Below are positions 45,275 through 53,911 of a stretch of DNA of 64,000 bases, in pieces. Position numbers and translations under genes: made by a program. Under the pieces are notes generated by a model, which worked only from the letters and a program-made list of their open reading frames with translations, had not been told where the DNA came from and made no database searches. Source of the stretch: DASUCS01 sp041166745 (GTDB lineage Bacteria > Actinomycetota > Acidimicrobiia > Acidimicrobiales > JACDCH01); NCBI GenBank assembly GCA_041166745.1, contig JBEEGH010000001.1, positions 48,599 to 112,598 on the forward strand, written 5' to 3'. The stretch's first letter is position 1, and each line of letters opens with the position of its first letter.

Positions 45275-45502
45275 ATGGCGTCCGATCTGATCTGGCTCTC
45301 GACGGCCGAGGCGGCCAAGCGGCTCGGCATCACGCCCCGCACGCTGTACCGCTTCATCGACCAGGGCGATATCCCCGCCTACCGGTTCGGGCGGGTGATT
45401 CGCCTGAAGGAGAACGAGGTCGACGCGTTCATCGAGCAGTGCCGGATCGCGCCGGGCACGCTTGAGCACCTCTATCCCGAGCCCAACCCGCCTGACGAAT
45501 AG
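45275..45502 (+). CDS. Excisionase-type helix-turn-helix protein
   Basis: From ATG 45275 this 75-aa protein reads WLSTAEAAKRLGITPRTLYR, then DIPAYRFGRVIRLKENEVDAF, the standard MerR-like HTH_17 domain of excisionase family proteins. An in-frame ATG at 45218 would add 19 residues. Its last 31 bases overlap the end of the convergent serine recombinase gene, so the pair is the integration/excision module of the element. It is expected to bind attachment-site DNA and steer excision, or to regulate transcription. Confidence 0.85.
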   Translation: MASDLIWLSTAEAAKRLGITPRTLYRFIDQGDIPAYRFGRVIRLKENEVDAFIEQCRIAPGTLEHLYPEPNPPDE

Positions 45503-47547
45503 ATCGGCCCAAGGTCGTGCGTTCGCACGATGCTTCGCCAGCCCCCGAGACGAGCGGTCAGCGTCTGCGGCGACGGTAGGTCGGGGTTTCCCTTGGCGGC
45601 TCGGCGGTAGGTGTTGAAGTCTCCGGCGGGGTGAGCGTCGAGCCATTCATCGATCGCTGCCTGCGTGTCTCGTGTTCCCCACCGGCGGCCGGCCGAGCGG
45701 AACCCGGCGGCGGCCACGGCTTGGTGCCAGGAACCGAAGCGAGCGAGGATCGTTCCCGTCGAGGGGTAGTCGCGATTGTGAGCGGAGATCGCGTTGTAGG
45801 ACTCGACCCGTCCGTCGCCTCCGGTCCGCAGCCACTCTCGCAATAGCTCGAGGATCTCTTCGTTGGTGCGGCGTCGCCACGCCGGCGGACGTTGCTGACC
45901 TGAGACGCGTCGCACTGCGGTCGCCCAACCGCCAAGACGTTTGCTGATGGTCGACAGGCTGGGCAGGTAGGGGTTGTAGAGCGCTTCGAGGCGATACTGC
46001 GACGAGGACGGATCGTCGGTCGACTCGACCCACGCCCGTAGTGCCGCGACGAGCTGTCGGTCGGTCCAGGTTCGGTTCCGGCGTCGACTTTGTTGCGCGA
46101 TCTGTCGAGTTCTAGCCGACGCTTTGCGTCGGCGCGGCGGATCAACGCGCCGCGGGCGCGGGGGCGGGCTCCCCCACCACACGGGCTCGACCCGCTCCGG
46201 ATGGAACACCGCGCCAACATTGCCGACCGGATACACGACCGCGTAGTGAAGCGTCTGACCGATGATCGCCTTTCGTTCCCGCAACGTGAGCGCTGACCAG
46301 CGTCCCCGTATCGCCCGCGGATCCTTGTCTACCGAGAGCAGGGTCAGGGGATTCGGCGCGAGCGTGTTCGTGCGCTGATGAAACGACTCCGATAGCGCAA
46401 GACCTGCGGCGAGGTAACCGGCACGCGTAAGTTCCGCGTCGACGAACCGTCGCCGCGAGAGCCGCTCCAACGCCGAGGCGTGTTCCTCGAGCATGTCGGT
46501 GAGTTGGTCTTCGCTCACACTCGGTCGATGCAGGCTGGCGAAGTCCGCGGGAGCGGATTCAAGTTGTTCGAACACGCGCTCGAGCAGCCACGGTTCGAGA
46601 TGACGGCCGCTGATGTTGGCGCTCCCACATCCACCGCAGTCGGCGCGCGGGCAGGCGTAGTCCGAACCCCACGACTTCTTGCGTCCATGCATGCGCGCCC
46701 CACATCGCCCGCAACGCAGAAAGCCGGTGAGCAGATGCACCGAGCCCGGCGTGGACTGACGTGTGGAGTGATCGGCGAGCAGGACGCGCAGCTCGGCCCA
46801 CTGTCGACGATCGAGGATCGCCGGCCGGCAATCTCGAGCGACGACCTCGCCATAGTGCACGCGGTCGCCGACCACCTTCGGTGCCTGCAGCATTCGACGG
46901 ATGGTCGAGATCTGAAAGGCGCGACCGACACGATTGCGGACACCGCGGGCGTGCCAATCGGCCACTACCGCCGACAGCGTCTCCCCGCCCAACACACGGT
47001 CAGCGGCCTCGCGTAGCAGGTTTGCTTCGCCGGGCTCGAGCTCCCGCATGCCGGCGCGCCAGCCGTAGGGGGGAGGTCCGTTGAGGGCGTGGCCGCGTTC
47101 GGCCATCTCGCGGTGCTTCGCTTTGAGCCGCAGACTCTGCGTCGCCGACTCGAGACTCGCGAAGGTCACGAGGATGCGCACGATCGCGAGTCCGAGCTCG
47201 TGCGATGTGTCGATCGGCTCTGTGGCCGACGCGACGATCGCGCCTTGTTCTTCACATGCGGACCAGAACCGTTCGAACTCTGCCGGTCGGCGGACCAGAC
47301 GATCGAGCTTCCACACGAGGACCCCGCCGAGGTCGCCGCTGCGAACCGCCAGGAGAAGTCGTTCGTAGGCGGGCCGGATGACGCCCGTCTTGTACGCGGA
47401 CACGTCCACGTCTTCGAAAACCTCTGCCACGGTCCAGCCCCGGAGTTCGGCGAAGGAGCGGCACGCTCGTTCTTGGCGGGCCGTGGCGGTTTGTTCGCCG
47501 GTGGCGTCGTGGGACAGCCGTGTGTAGATACCGATGGATGTGCTCAT
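45472..47547 (-). CDS. Large serine recombinase with three C-terminal repeats
   Basis: The 691-aa protein begins MSTSIGIYTRLSHDATGEQT with the resolvase motif Y-T-R-x-S (catalytic Ser near residue 12). It has the recombinase domain NGPPPYGWRAGM, a zinc-ribbon pattern (LRCGRCGARMHGRK ... CPRADCGGCG) and a coiled-coil part. The last about 200 residues hold three copies of a roughly 60-residue repeat, each ending LGGW or FGSW plus a helix, like homing-endonuclease-associated repeats. It should integrate and excise the element. ATG 47547 is preferred over the longer frame. The repeats are unusual for this class. Confidence 0.9.
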   Translation of the reverse strand: MSTSIGIYTRLSHDATGEQTATARQERACRSFAELRGWTVAEVFEDVDVSAYKTGVIRPAYERLLLAVRSGDLGGVLVWKLDRLVRRPAEFERFWSACEEQGAIVASATEPIDTSHELGLAIVRILVTFASLESATQSLRLKAKHREMAERGHALNGPPPYGWRAGMRELEPGEANLLREAADRVLGGETLSAVVADWHARGVRNRVGRAFQISTIRRMLQAPKVVGDRVHYGEVVARDCRPAILDRRQWAELRVLLADHSTRQSTPGSVHLLTGFLRCGRCGARMHGRKKSWGSDYACPRADCGGCGSANISGRHLEPWLLERVFEQLESAPADFASLHRPSVSEDQLTDMLEEHASALERLSRRRFVDAELTRAGYLAAGLALSESFHQRTNTLAPNPLTLLSVDKDPRAIRGRWSALTLRERKAIIGQTLHYAVVYPVGNVGAVFHPERVEPVWWGSPPPRPRRVDPPRRRKASARTRQIAQQSRRRNRTWTDRQLVAALRAWVESTDDPSSSQYRLEALYNPYLPSLSTISKRLGGWATAVRRVSGQQRPPAWRRRTNEEILELLREWLRTGGDGRVESYNAISAHNRDYPSTGTILARFGSWHQAVAAAGFRSAGRRWGTRDTQAAIDEWLDAHPAGDFNTYRRAAKGNPDLPSPQTLTARLGGWRSIVRTHDLGPIYSSGGLGSG

Positions 47548-47834
47548 GACCCAATCGTCGTCCGAGCCCGCGCTGCACATCGGTCCTGGATCGGGTCCTC
47601 CCGCCACTACAGTCCGCTGCTCGAGTCGACCGCCTAGAACTCCGTTGAGTGGTCACGTAGGGAACGCGGACGCACCGGCCGCTGTGCACGACCTCAAGCT
47701 CGCGAGCGGCGATCGGGTTGTAGTCATGCTGCGACTGATGCCCGAGGGCCGGGCCGTCTCCGTCACCGTCAGCAGCAGCCGCCGCTGGGCATGCCGGGGT
47801 TCTTCGTCGGCGAAGATTGTGGCGTCGAGATCGG

Positions 47835-48557
47835 TCATGAGGCCGCCGTCAACCGCCGCTCGGCTCGTTGTCGGCGCCGCTGTAGGGCGCGCACGTTGCA
47901 GCCGAGGTCGCGAGCGACTTTCGGTTCGGGTTCGCCGCCGATGCGGGTGCGCCAGATGATCTCCGCCGTCGCTGTCGTGATGGTGCCGTCGGCAGTACCG
48001 GCCGCGAGGCGGCGCTTCAGCAGCTCGATACTCGGGGGTTCAGGCATGAAGGCTTCGTCTTCGGCCGACGGTGCGGCGACGAGCAGCGCGCTGGTGTCGG
48101 AGAGGTCCTCGAGGTTGACCCACGGGTGACCGGTACGCAGGCTGCGGAGGTAGTGCTTGCGGGTGTCGAGCAGGATGTTGGCCGCAACGGCCCGCGGCCG
48201 CCGGCTGATCGGATAGGTGCGGATCTTCTCCCAGGCAACCGCGAGAAGCTCAGCGTCGGGATCCGCTTGCGGATGCGCCCGCGAGAGTCTGGCGGCGAGG
48301 ACGCGCAGCCCCGGCCGCAACGCGTGTAGAACGAGACGGGCGGCGGCCGGGTCGACGAGAGCACGGCGGGTGAGACGAGCGAGGAGCTCGTCGGCGTCGG
48401 CCGGGTTCGCCTTCCAGATGTGCTCGAGGACGTGATCCAGGCTGTCGACTCGGACGTCCAGATCGGCCCGACACCACTGCAGGAGGGCAGGCCCGTTCGG
48501 GTCTCGCAGGAGCGATCGCCAATCGTCGGCGAGGAGAGCAACGAGGGTTTGTGGCAT
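47835..48557 (-). CDS. Sigma-factor-like regulatory protein
   Basis: The 240-aa protein starts MPQTLVALLADDWRSLL at ATG 48557, preceded by GGAGAAA. Its C-terminal part (TATAEIIWRTRIGGEPEPKV then RDLGCNVRALQRRRQRAERR) resembles sigma-70 region 4. The middle (DPDAELLAVAWEKIRTY, then AANILLDTRKHYL) resembles the sigma region 2-like part found in small proteins of actinobacterial mobile elements. A role in transcription of element genes is likely. The longer upstream frame has no similarity. Confidence 0.65.
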   Translation of the reverse strand: MPQTLVALLADDWRSLLRDPNGPALLQWCRADLDVRVDSLDHVLEHIWKANPADADELLARLTRRALVDPAAARLVLHALRPGLRVLAARLSRAHPQADPDAELLAVAWEKIRTYPISRRPRAVAANILLDTRKHYLRSLRTGHPWVNLEDLSDTSALLVAAPSAEDEAFMPEPPSIELLKRRLAAGTADGTITTATAEIIWRTRIGGEPEPKVARDLGCNVRALQRRRQRAERRLTAAS

Positions 48558-48814
48558 GGGTTTCTCCGTGGTCGCGGTTCGGACGACCGGAGAATCCGCT
48601 AGGGCACTCACGTCAACACTCACGCCCGCGCTCACGTGGCGAAGAAAAGTTCGAAGAGATTCGCGACCGGCGATCACGGTGCGCCCGCCGCGGTGGTGGC
48701 TGCGACCTGGGCCGGCGGGGCTGACGGGCCGAACAGGCGGGACTCACGTTTGCGGCTTTGAGCTGCCCATTCGCGAGGTGAGCACCGTTGGCCGCGAGCC
48801 CACCCGTGAGTGCG

Positions 48815-48836
48815 GACGGGAGTGTCGACGGGAGTG
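48815..48836. repeat. 22-bp inverted repeat, left arm
   Basis: GACGGGAGTGTCGACGGGAG plus TG is, except for one base, the reverse complement of 49633-49654. Each arm is itself a near-tandem pair of CACTCCCGTC units. The two arms enclose the Rep-like gene. Confidence 0.55.
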
Positions 48837-48965
48837 GCTGACCGCCCGCCGGGCACTGGTTGGCGGACCACGTGGGTCCGCGCGGTAACGAGCGTGGGTC
48901 ATCCCGTCACCGTGATTGATCGTTCCGGTGATGTCGCTTGTGGAGGTGTCGGGGGCTTGCGGGGG

Positions 48966-49559
48966 ATGCCACTTCGCCGCGTCCGCACCAAGGGCCGGCG
49001 AGCTACCTCGCGGAGGTTCGCGGTGCCCCGATCCCTGTTCGTTTCATCCTTGGTCGACCCCACGCTCGATCGTGTCGGGTTCCCGCTCGAGCACCCCTAC
49101 GTCGAGCAGGTGTGGTTGTCGATCGTGGGCCCGACGTCGGTGCTGGCGTTACGTCACCTCGGCCGCCAACTCGAGGCCCAGCCAGCCGGTGTCACCGTCG
49201 ACTTGGTCGAGCTCTCCCGCACCCTCGGACTGAAAGCGAAGGAGACCGATGACATCGGCCGCAACTCGCAGCTGGGCCACACGATCGAACGGCTGGTGCA
49301 ATTCAAGTTCGCCGCTCAATTGAGCGAGGACCGGCTCGGTGTGCATCGCAAGGTGCCAGCGGTGACGTCGCATCGGGTCGAGCGGCTTCCCGAGTCGGTG
49401 CGGTCATTGCATCACGAGCTGCTGGCCGAGCACCTCGACGGACTCGCTCGGCAGGCGGCCACCCCGGTGCAAACCACGTCACCGACGACGGCGGCGCGGT
49501 TGGCGGCCGTCGGTCAGATCACACCGCAGCGTCTCCACGAAAGAAGCATCGGCCGATGA
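48966..49559 (+). CDS. Mobile-element protein, possibly Rep-like
   Basis: The protein is about 197 aa from ATG 48966, preceded by GGGGG. It has VDPTLDRVGFPLEHPYVEQV, then SIVGPTSVLALRHLGRQLEA and a HTH-like segment DLVELSRTLGLKAKE. I know similar sequences only as uncharacterised proteins beside relaxase genes of actinobacterial elements. Its position between iteron-like repeats and inverted 22-bp repeats suggests a DNA-binding role in replication or transfer initiation. This is inference from context. Confidence 0.55.
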   Translation: MPLRRVRTKGRRATSRRFAVPRSLFVSSLVDPTLDRVGFPLEHPYVEQVWLSIVGPTSVLALRHLGRQLEAQPAGVTVDLVELSRTLGLKAKETDDIGRNSQLGHTIERLVQFKFAAQLSEDRLGVHRKVPAVTSHRVERLPESVRSLHHELLAEHLDGLARQAATPVQTTSPTTAARLAAVGQITPQRLHERSIGR

Positions 49560-49632
49560 GCGCAGCCAACCCGATCAGCCACTCACGTGAGCTTCGTAGC
49601 ACTCACGATTGCGAGATCAGCACCGCCATCGG

Positions 49633-49654
49633 CACTCCCGTCGGCACTCCCGTC
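49633..49654. repeat. 22-bp inverted repeat, right arm
   Basis: CACTCCCGTCGGCACTCCCG plus TC, a tandem pair of CACTCCCGTC with a two-base spacer, is the near-perfect inverse of 48815-48836. It lies about 85 bp before the relaxase start. Confidence 0.55.
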
Positions 49655-49694
49655 TACGTCGTCGAAATTGACGATCCCCGCAGATACACAGGTT

Positions 49695-49719
49695 GCAGGT
49701 TTCCCTTCGGGAAACCTGC
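49695..49719 (+). other. oriT-like perfect hairpin before the relaxase gene
   Basis: GCAGGTTTCCC (49695-49705) and GGGAAACCTGC (49709-49719) form an 11-bp perfect stem with loop TTC. It lies 20 bp before GTG 49739 of the MobF relaxase. Inverted repeats next to the nick site are typical of oriT; an attenuator hairpin is the alternative. Confidence 0.5.
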
Positions 49720-49738
49720 GGACGCCGGGTGAGCGGTT

Positions 49739-52700
49739 GTGCGGCTGAAGGTCACACCCATCGGCTCGGCGCGCTTAGGTGGCGCGGATGTGGCTGCGGC
49801 AATCGTCGAGTATCTGGAAGGCACGACCGCGACGAATGGCCCGCCGACGGGACGACAACTGCTCGCTGTTCCGAGGGGGCCAGGCCTCGATGGGGTGGCG
49901 ATGTACTACGCGGACTCGATCGAAGGTCCTGGCGCGTGGCTCGGACGCGGGGCGCGACGACTTGGTCTCGACGGTGTTGTAGGCCGCGAGGAGTTCCAGC
50001 GCGTACTCGAGGGACGGCATCCGGCGACCGGAGAGCGGCTGCTACATGCCCAAGGGTCGGCGGGCCGCGCCAGCCTGGCAGTCGGCACGGAAACCCGCCG
50101 CACCGACGAAGGCGAGTGGGTCTACGACGTCCACGACGCGGCGTCGGCATTGGGACTGGACCGCGGAGACATTGAAGCGTTGATTGACGCGGGCGATCGG
50201 CGACGAGCGGGCGACACCGAGGTCGCGTGGTGGTTGGACGCCATCGTCGAACACGACGGCGAACGGCTCGTGACCGACGGCGAACTCGAACGATACGCCG
50301 CCGCGCAAACAGACAGTGCCAAGTCGATGAGTCCGCTCGGCTCGCACGACCGTGAGTGGCTGTCGACTGCGGAGGCAGCGGCCGCGCTGGGCATGAGCGC
50401 ACAGTACGTCCGCGGCTGTTGCCGGTACTGGGAGCGGCACCGCGACGAGATCGCCGCGCTCATGACCGTCGGTCTTCCGGCGTTGCACGCATGGATGGAA
50501 TGCGAACGCGTCGACGACGCGCCGCAGGCGTCATACCGGATTCACCGGGACGCGGTGAAGGCGTTCGCGGCACGGCGGGTACCGCCGGTCGTGCGCGTCG
50601 GTTTCGATCTGACCTTGACGGCGGCGAAGTCGGTGAGCGTGATGACGATGCTGTCCAGCGGTGCCCGCCAGGACCGTTTGGTGGCGGCGTTCGACGCGGC
50701 CAACCAGATCGCGTTGCGGTACATGGAAGAGCACACGGCCGTTACCCGACGAGCGGGCACGACGGTGCGCACCGAAGGGCTGGTTGTGGCCTCCTACCTT
50801 CATGGCACAAGCCGCGCCCTGGACCCGTTCCCCCACCGTCACAACATCGTGGCCAACTCGGTCATCGACAACCTCGGCGACCGCAAGACGCTGGACGCTC
50901 GCCTGCTGTTCTCACAGGCGCCGGCGGCCGCGGCGTTGGCGACCGCCGAGCTGCACTGGCGGCTCAGCCGCGATCTTGGCGTCGACTGGGTGCATTCACC
51001 GACGGGAGCATGGGAGCTCGCCGGCTTCCCGGACGCAGCGATCGAAGCGTTCTCGACCCGGCGACGGGAGATCGACGACGCCCTCACCGAGATGACCGCG
51101 ACCCTTCAACCGGGACGCTCCGCCGCGCAGGCGGACCGGGCGGCCAAAGCAACCCGAGCGAGGAAGGCGCCGCCGCAGAACCGTAAGGAATTGTTGGCGT
51201 GGTGGCGCACGCGGGCTCGGCGCGCCGGCCTGAATCGCCGCGCGATCGAGAGTTGCTTCGGTCGGGAACCGCTCCTGTACGAGCGGCTACCTGAGGAGCT
51301 GGCGAGCGAGTTGTTCGAGCAACTCGCCGGTGTGGACGGCGTCACCGCGGAGCACTCGTCGTTCAGCCGGCCGGACGTGCTGCGCTGGATCGCACGATGG
51401 ACGATGGGCGACACCGGCGACGAACCGCGTTTAGTGGTGATGCCCGCGGCCGAGGTCGAACGGTTGGCAGACGTGTTCTTGGCGTCGCGGTCGGTGATCG
51501 AACTGGCAGGCCGGGGAACGCGGGCCAGTGACGTGATCGAACGACGGGACGGACGCCGCGTCGACGCCACCGGTGGTCAACCCACGTTCTCCACGGTGCG
51601 CATGGTCGAGCTGCAGTCCTGGATCGCCGAGTCGTTCGCCGCCGGCCGATCCCTGGGCATCGCCGTCGCGGCCGACGGACACGTGACCGAGATCGTCGGC
51701 GCGTTGGGACTCACGAACGAACAGGCGGAGTTCGTCGTGGCACTGACTACCAGCGGCGACCGGGTCCAGTGTGGAATTGGTCGGCCCGGTACGGGCAAGA
51801 CGTTCTCGCTCGCGGCCGCCGCTCGCCTCTGGGAACAGTCGGGCTACCGGGTGCTCGGCGCGGCGGTCAAAGGCGAAGCCGCCCGGCTGCTGGGCGCGAC
51901 GGCCAACATCGAGTCCGAGACCGTGGCGTGGTACCTCGCCAGTCTCCGTGTGGGACGGATCACCCTCGACCCCTCGACGGTGCTGGTGATCGACGAGGCA
52001 TCGACCCTCGGCGACCGTGACCTCGCAGAGTTGCTGCGAGCCATACGGCCCAGTGGTGCCGCGCTGCGTCTCGTCGGTGACCCCGCGCAACACGGCGCGG
52101 TGCCGGCCGGCGGCATGTTCGCCGCGCTCTGCCGGCGAGCCGGACAGCGGACTCCGGAGCTGACCGTGCCCCAACGGCAGCGGTTGACGGTCGACATCAA
52201 CGCCGCCGAAGCGGTGCGCCATGGCCGCGTCGCGCAGGCGATCGCCACGCTGGCGGCCGCCGGGCAACTTCGTGTCGTACGCAACAACCGCGAGCTCTAC
52301 GTCGACCTGCTCACCCGCTGGCTCGCGGCCCGCGCCGCCGGGGCTCACCATCCGATGGTCGACCGGCGCAACCGCGTGCGGCTCGTCCTCAACCATCTCG
52401 CCCACCAGCTCCTCCAACAGGACGGCACCGTCGCGACCGGCGGGCTCGTCGTCGGCGACGGACGCGAGTTCTGCGTCGGCGACGAGGTCATCGCCCGACG
52501 ACCCAACCGCGACCTGCACCCTGACCGCAATCGACGGGCGTACATTCGGAACGGCTCACGCGGCACCGTCGTTTCAGTGCGACGCGGCAGCGTCGCATCC
52601 GATGATGCGCTCGAAGTCGAGTTCGAACAGCTCGGCCTGATCGTCGTGCCCCGCGTGTTCGTCGAGTCCTACATCGACGCAAGGGGGCGAGCGGGAATCG

Positions 52701-53692
52701 GGCTCGACCACGCCTACGCCATCACCAGTTACGCGGTGCAGGGCGCGACCTTCCCGGTATCGACAAGCGTCGTAACCGCGGGAACCCGCCGCAACGAGCT
52801 CTACGTCAATGTCACCCGCGGCCAGCAAGACAATTACCTCTACGCCGTGCGAGCCTCCGACCCGCTTGGCGGCGAGGGCCATCTCCCCCGCCCGCCCGCC
52901 CCGGACCCGATTCAAGAAGTCGTGCGCTCCGCCAGCCGCCCCGCCGGTGAGCAACCGGCGTGGGTGATTGACCCGAACGCCGCCGCCGTCGCCCGCCGTC
53001 GCGGCGACCGCAGCCTGGCCGAGATCCACCGACGCCGACGGGCCGCCGAGCTCACCGGCGACCTCGATGACGTCGGGCTGTGGACGCGCGCCGAAACGGT
53101 CACCGGACACGCGGTCGCTCGACTGGCCCTGCTCAACCCGCCCCCGGAGGTGACACGAGGTCTGGGCGAGCGACCAACGATCCCCTGGCTGGCCGCGCAA
53201 TGGGATGCGACGATCGCCGCCGTAGCCATCTACCGAGAGACCTATGACACGATCGCGGGGCCGGGCTCGTGGACGTGGGCGATCGGCCAGCGGCCGGTCG
53301 ACGGCGACGCCGGCGCGGCCTGGGATGCCACCGCGGCCTCGCTCACCGACCTGGTCGCGGCCATCGGGCAACGAACGCTGCGCGACGCCGACATCGACTT
53401 CGACGGTGATGACGCGTCGTGGTCCACGGATCATCTCGTCCGGCTCGGCGGCCACGGTCTCCTGGCGGCGCGCCTGGCCGGACTTCCCGACCTGTACCGG
53501 GCGGTGAAGGAATATCGCCGAACCCATGGGGTGAGCCCGATCGATGACCGGAGCGACGCGACTGACACCGAGCTGTTGCTGGGACGGCGACCCCCTCGTA
53601 GTACGCCGAGCTGGTTCGCCTACCGGCGGATGGCACGGCGGGCCGCACAGCAGCTTGGCGTCGAACCGGAAATCTCCCGCTCAGTTGGCTGA
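49739..53692 (+). CDS. MobF-family relaxase-helicase with inserted HTH region
   Basis: The 1317-aa TrwC/TraI-like protein should nick oriT and unwind the transferred strand. Candidate catalytic tyrosines are Y56/Y57 (MYYADSIEGPG); metal-binding histidines are H355, H366 and H368 (DPFPHRHNIVAN). The helicase half has Walker A GRPGTGKTFSLAAA (about 680) and VIDEASTLGDRD (about 750). Between the first relaxase part (ends HPATGERLL, 103) and VGFDLTLTAAKSVSV (287) lies an unusual insert of about 180 residues with two excisionase-like helix-turn-helix motifs (YDVHDAASALGLDRGDIEAL and WLSTAEAAAALGMSAQYVR). GTG 49739 is the start. Confidence 0.9.
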   Translation: MRLKVTPIGSARLGGADVAAAIVEYLEGTTATNGPPTGRQLLAVPRGPGLDGVAMYYADSIEGPGAWLGRGARRLGLDGVVGREEFQRVLEGRHPATGERLLHAQGSAGRASLAVGTETRRTDEGEWVYDVHDAASALGLDRGDIEALIDAGDRRRAGDTEVAWWLDAIVEHDGERLVTDGELERYAAAQTDSAKSMSPLGSHDREWLSTAEAAAALGMSAQYVRGCCRYWERHRDEIAALMTVGLPALHAWMECERVDDAPQASYRIHRDAVKAFAARRVPPVVRVGFDLTLTAAKSVSVMTMLSSGARQDRLVAAFDAANQIALRYMEEHTAVTRRAGTTVRTEGLVVASYLHGTSRALDPFPHRHNIVANSVIDNLGDRKTLDARLLFSQAPAAAALATAELHWRLSRDLGVDWVHSPTGAWELAGFPDAAIEAFSTRRREIDDALTEMTATLQPGRSAAQADRAAKATRARKAPPQNRKELLAWWRTRARRAGLNRRAIESCFGREPLLYERLPEELASELFEQLAGVDGVTAEHSSFSRPDVLRWIARWTMGDTGDEPRLVVMPAAEVERLADVFLASRSVIELAGRGTRASDVIERRDGRRVDATGGQPTFSTVRMVELQSWIAESFAAGRSLGIAVAADGHVTEIVGALGLTNEQAEFVVALTTSGDRVQCGIGRPGTGKTFSLAAAARLWEQSGYRVLGAAVKGEAARLLGATANIESETVAWYLASLRVGRITLDPSTVLVIDEASTLGDRDLAELLRAIRPSGAALRLVGDPAQHGAVPAGGMFAALCRRAGQRTPELTVPQRQRLTVDINAAEAVRHGRVAQAIATLAAAGQLRVVRNNRELYVDLLTRWLAARAAGAHHPMVDRRNRVRLVLNHLAHQLLQQDGTVATGGLVVGDGREFCVGDEVIARRPNRDLHPDRNRRAYIRNGSRGTVVSVRRGSVASDDALEVEFEQLGLIVVPRVFVESYIDARGRAGIGLDHAYAITSYAVQGATFPVSTSVVTAGTRRNELYVNVTRGQQDNYLYAVRASDPLGGEGHLPRPPAPDPIQEVVRSASRPAGEQPAWVIDPNAAAVARRRGDRSLAEIHRRRRAAELTGDLDDVGLWTRAETVTGHAVARLALLNPPPEVTRGLGERPTIPWLAAQWDATIAAVAIYRETYDTIAGPGSWTWAIGQRPVDGDAGAAWDATAASLTDLVAAIGQRTLRDADIDFDGDDASWSTDHLVRLGGHGLLAARLAGLPDLYRAVKEYRRTHGVSPIDDRSDATDTELLLGRRPPRSTPSWFAYRRMARRAAQQLGVEPEISRSVG

Positions 53693-53709
53693 GCGCTCGG
53701 TGCCACGGC

Positions 53710-53740
53710 GAACGCCCCGGCGGCGGGAGCCGGGGCGTTC
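53710..53740 (+). terminator. Strong hairpin after the relaxase gene
   Basis: GAACGCCCCGGC (53710-53721) and GCCGGGGCGTTC (53729-53740) form a perfect 12-bp GC-rich stem with a 7-nt loop, 18 bp after the relaxase stop. It lacks a T-tract, as many actinobacterial terminators do. Confidence 0.65.
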
Positions 53741-53911
53741 TGTGCGATCACGGGGCGGCGGATCCCCGATGATCGCTTCGTAACCACAAAGGCTATCGAC
53801 GCGTCATCGCCAGCGGACGTCGCGCCACGCGAGTTCCAACGCGCCGATTGGCGGGACGCACCGGTGGCCGATCGAAGTTTCCGGTCCGCGTCTAAGTGGA
53901 AGGTGGCGGCG

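Larger units (their letters stand above)
48606..49607. repeat. Dispersed ACTCACG iteron-like repeats
   Basis: ACTCACG occurs at 48606, 48618, 48742, 49581 and 49601, and its complement CGTGAGT at 48805. A further partial unit CTCACGTGG lies at 48631. The units flank the Rep-like gene 48966-49559. Six exact copies of a 7-mer in 1 kb is far above chance, and the pattern resembles iterons of a replication or transfer origin. Confidence 0.5.

Noticed and set aside
50356..51186. Plus-strand ORF of 276 codons inside the relaxase gene
   Set aside because: It is an out-of-frame Arg/Gly-rich shadow of the relaxase, whose motifs continue without break through this region.
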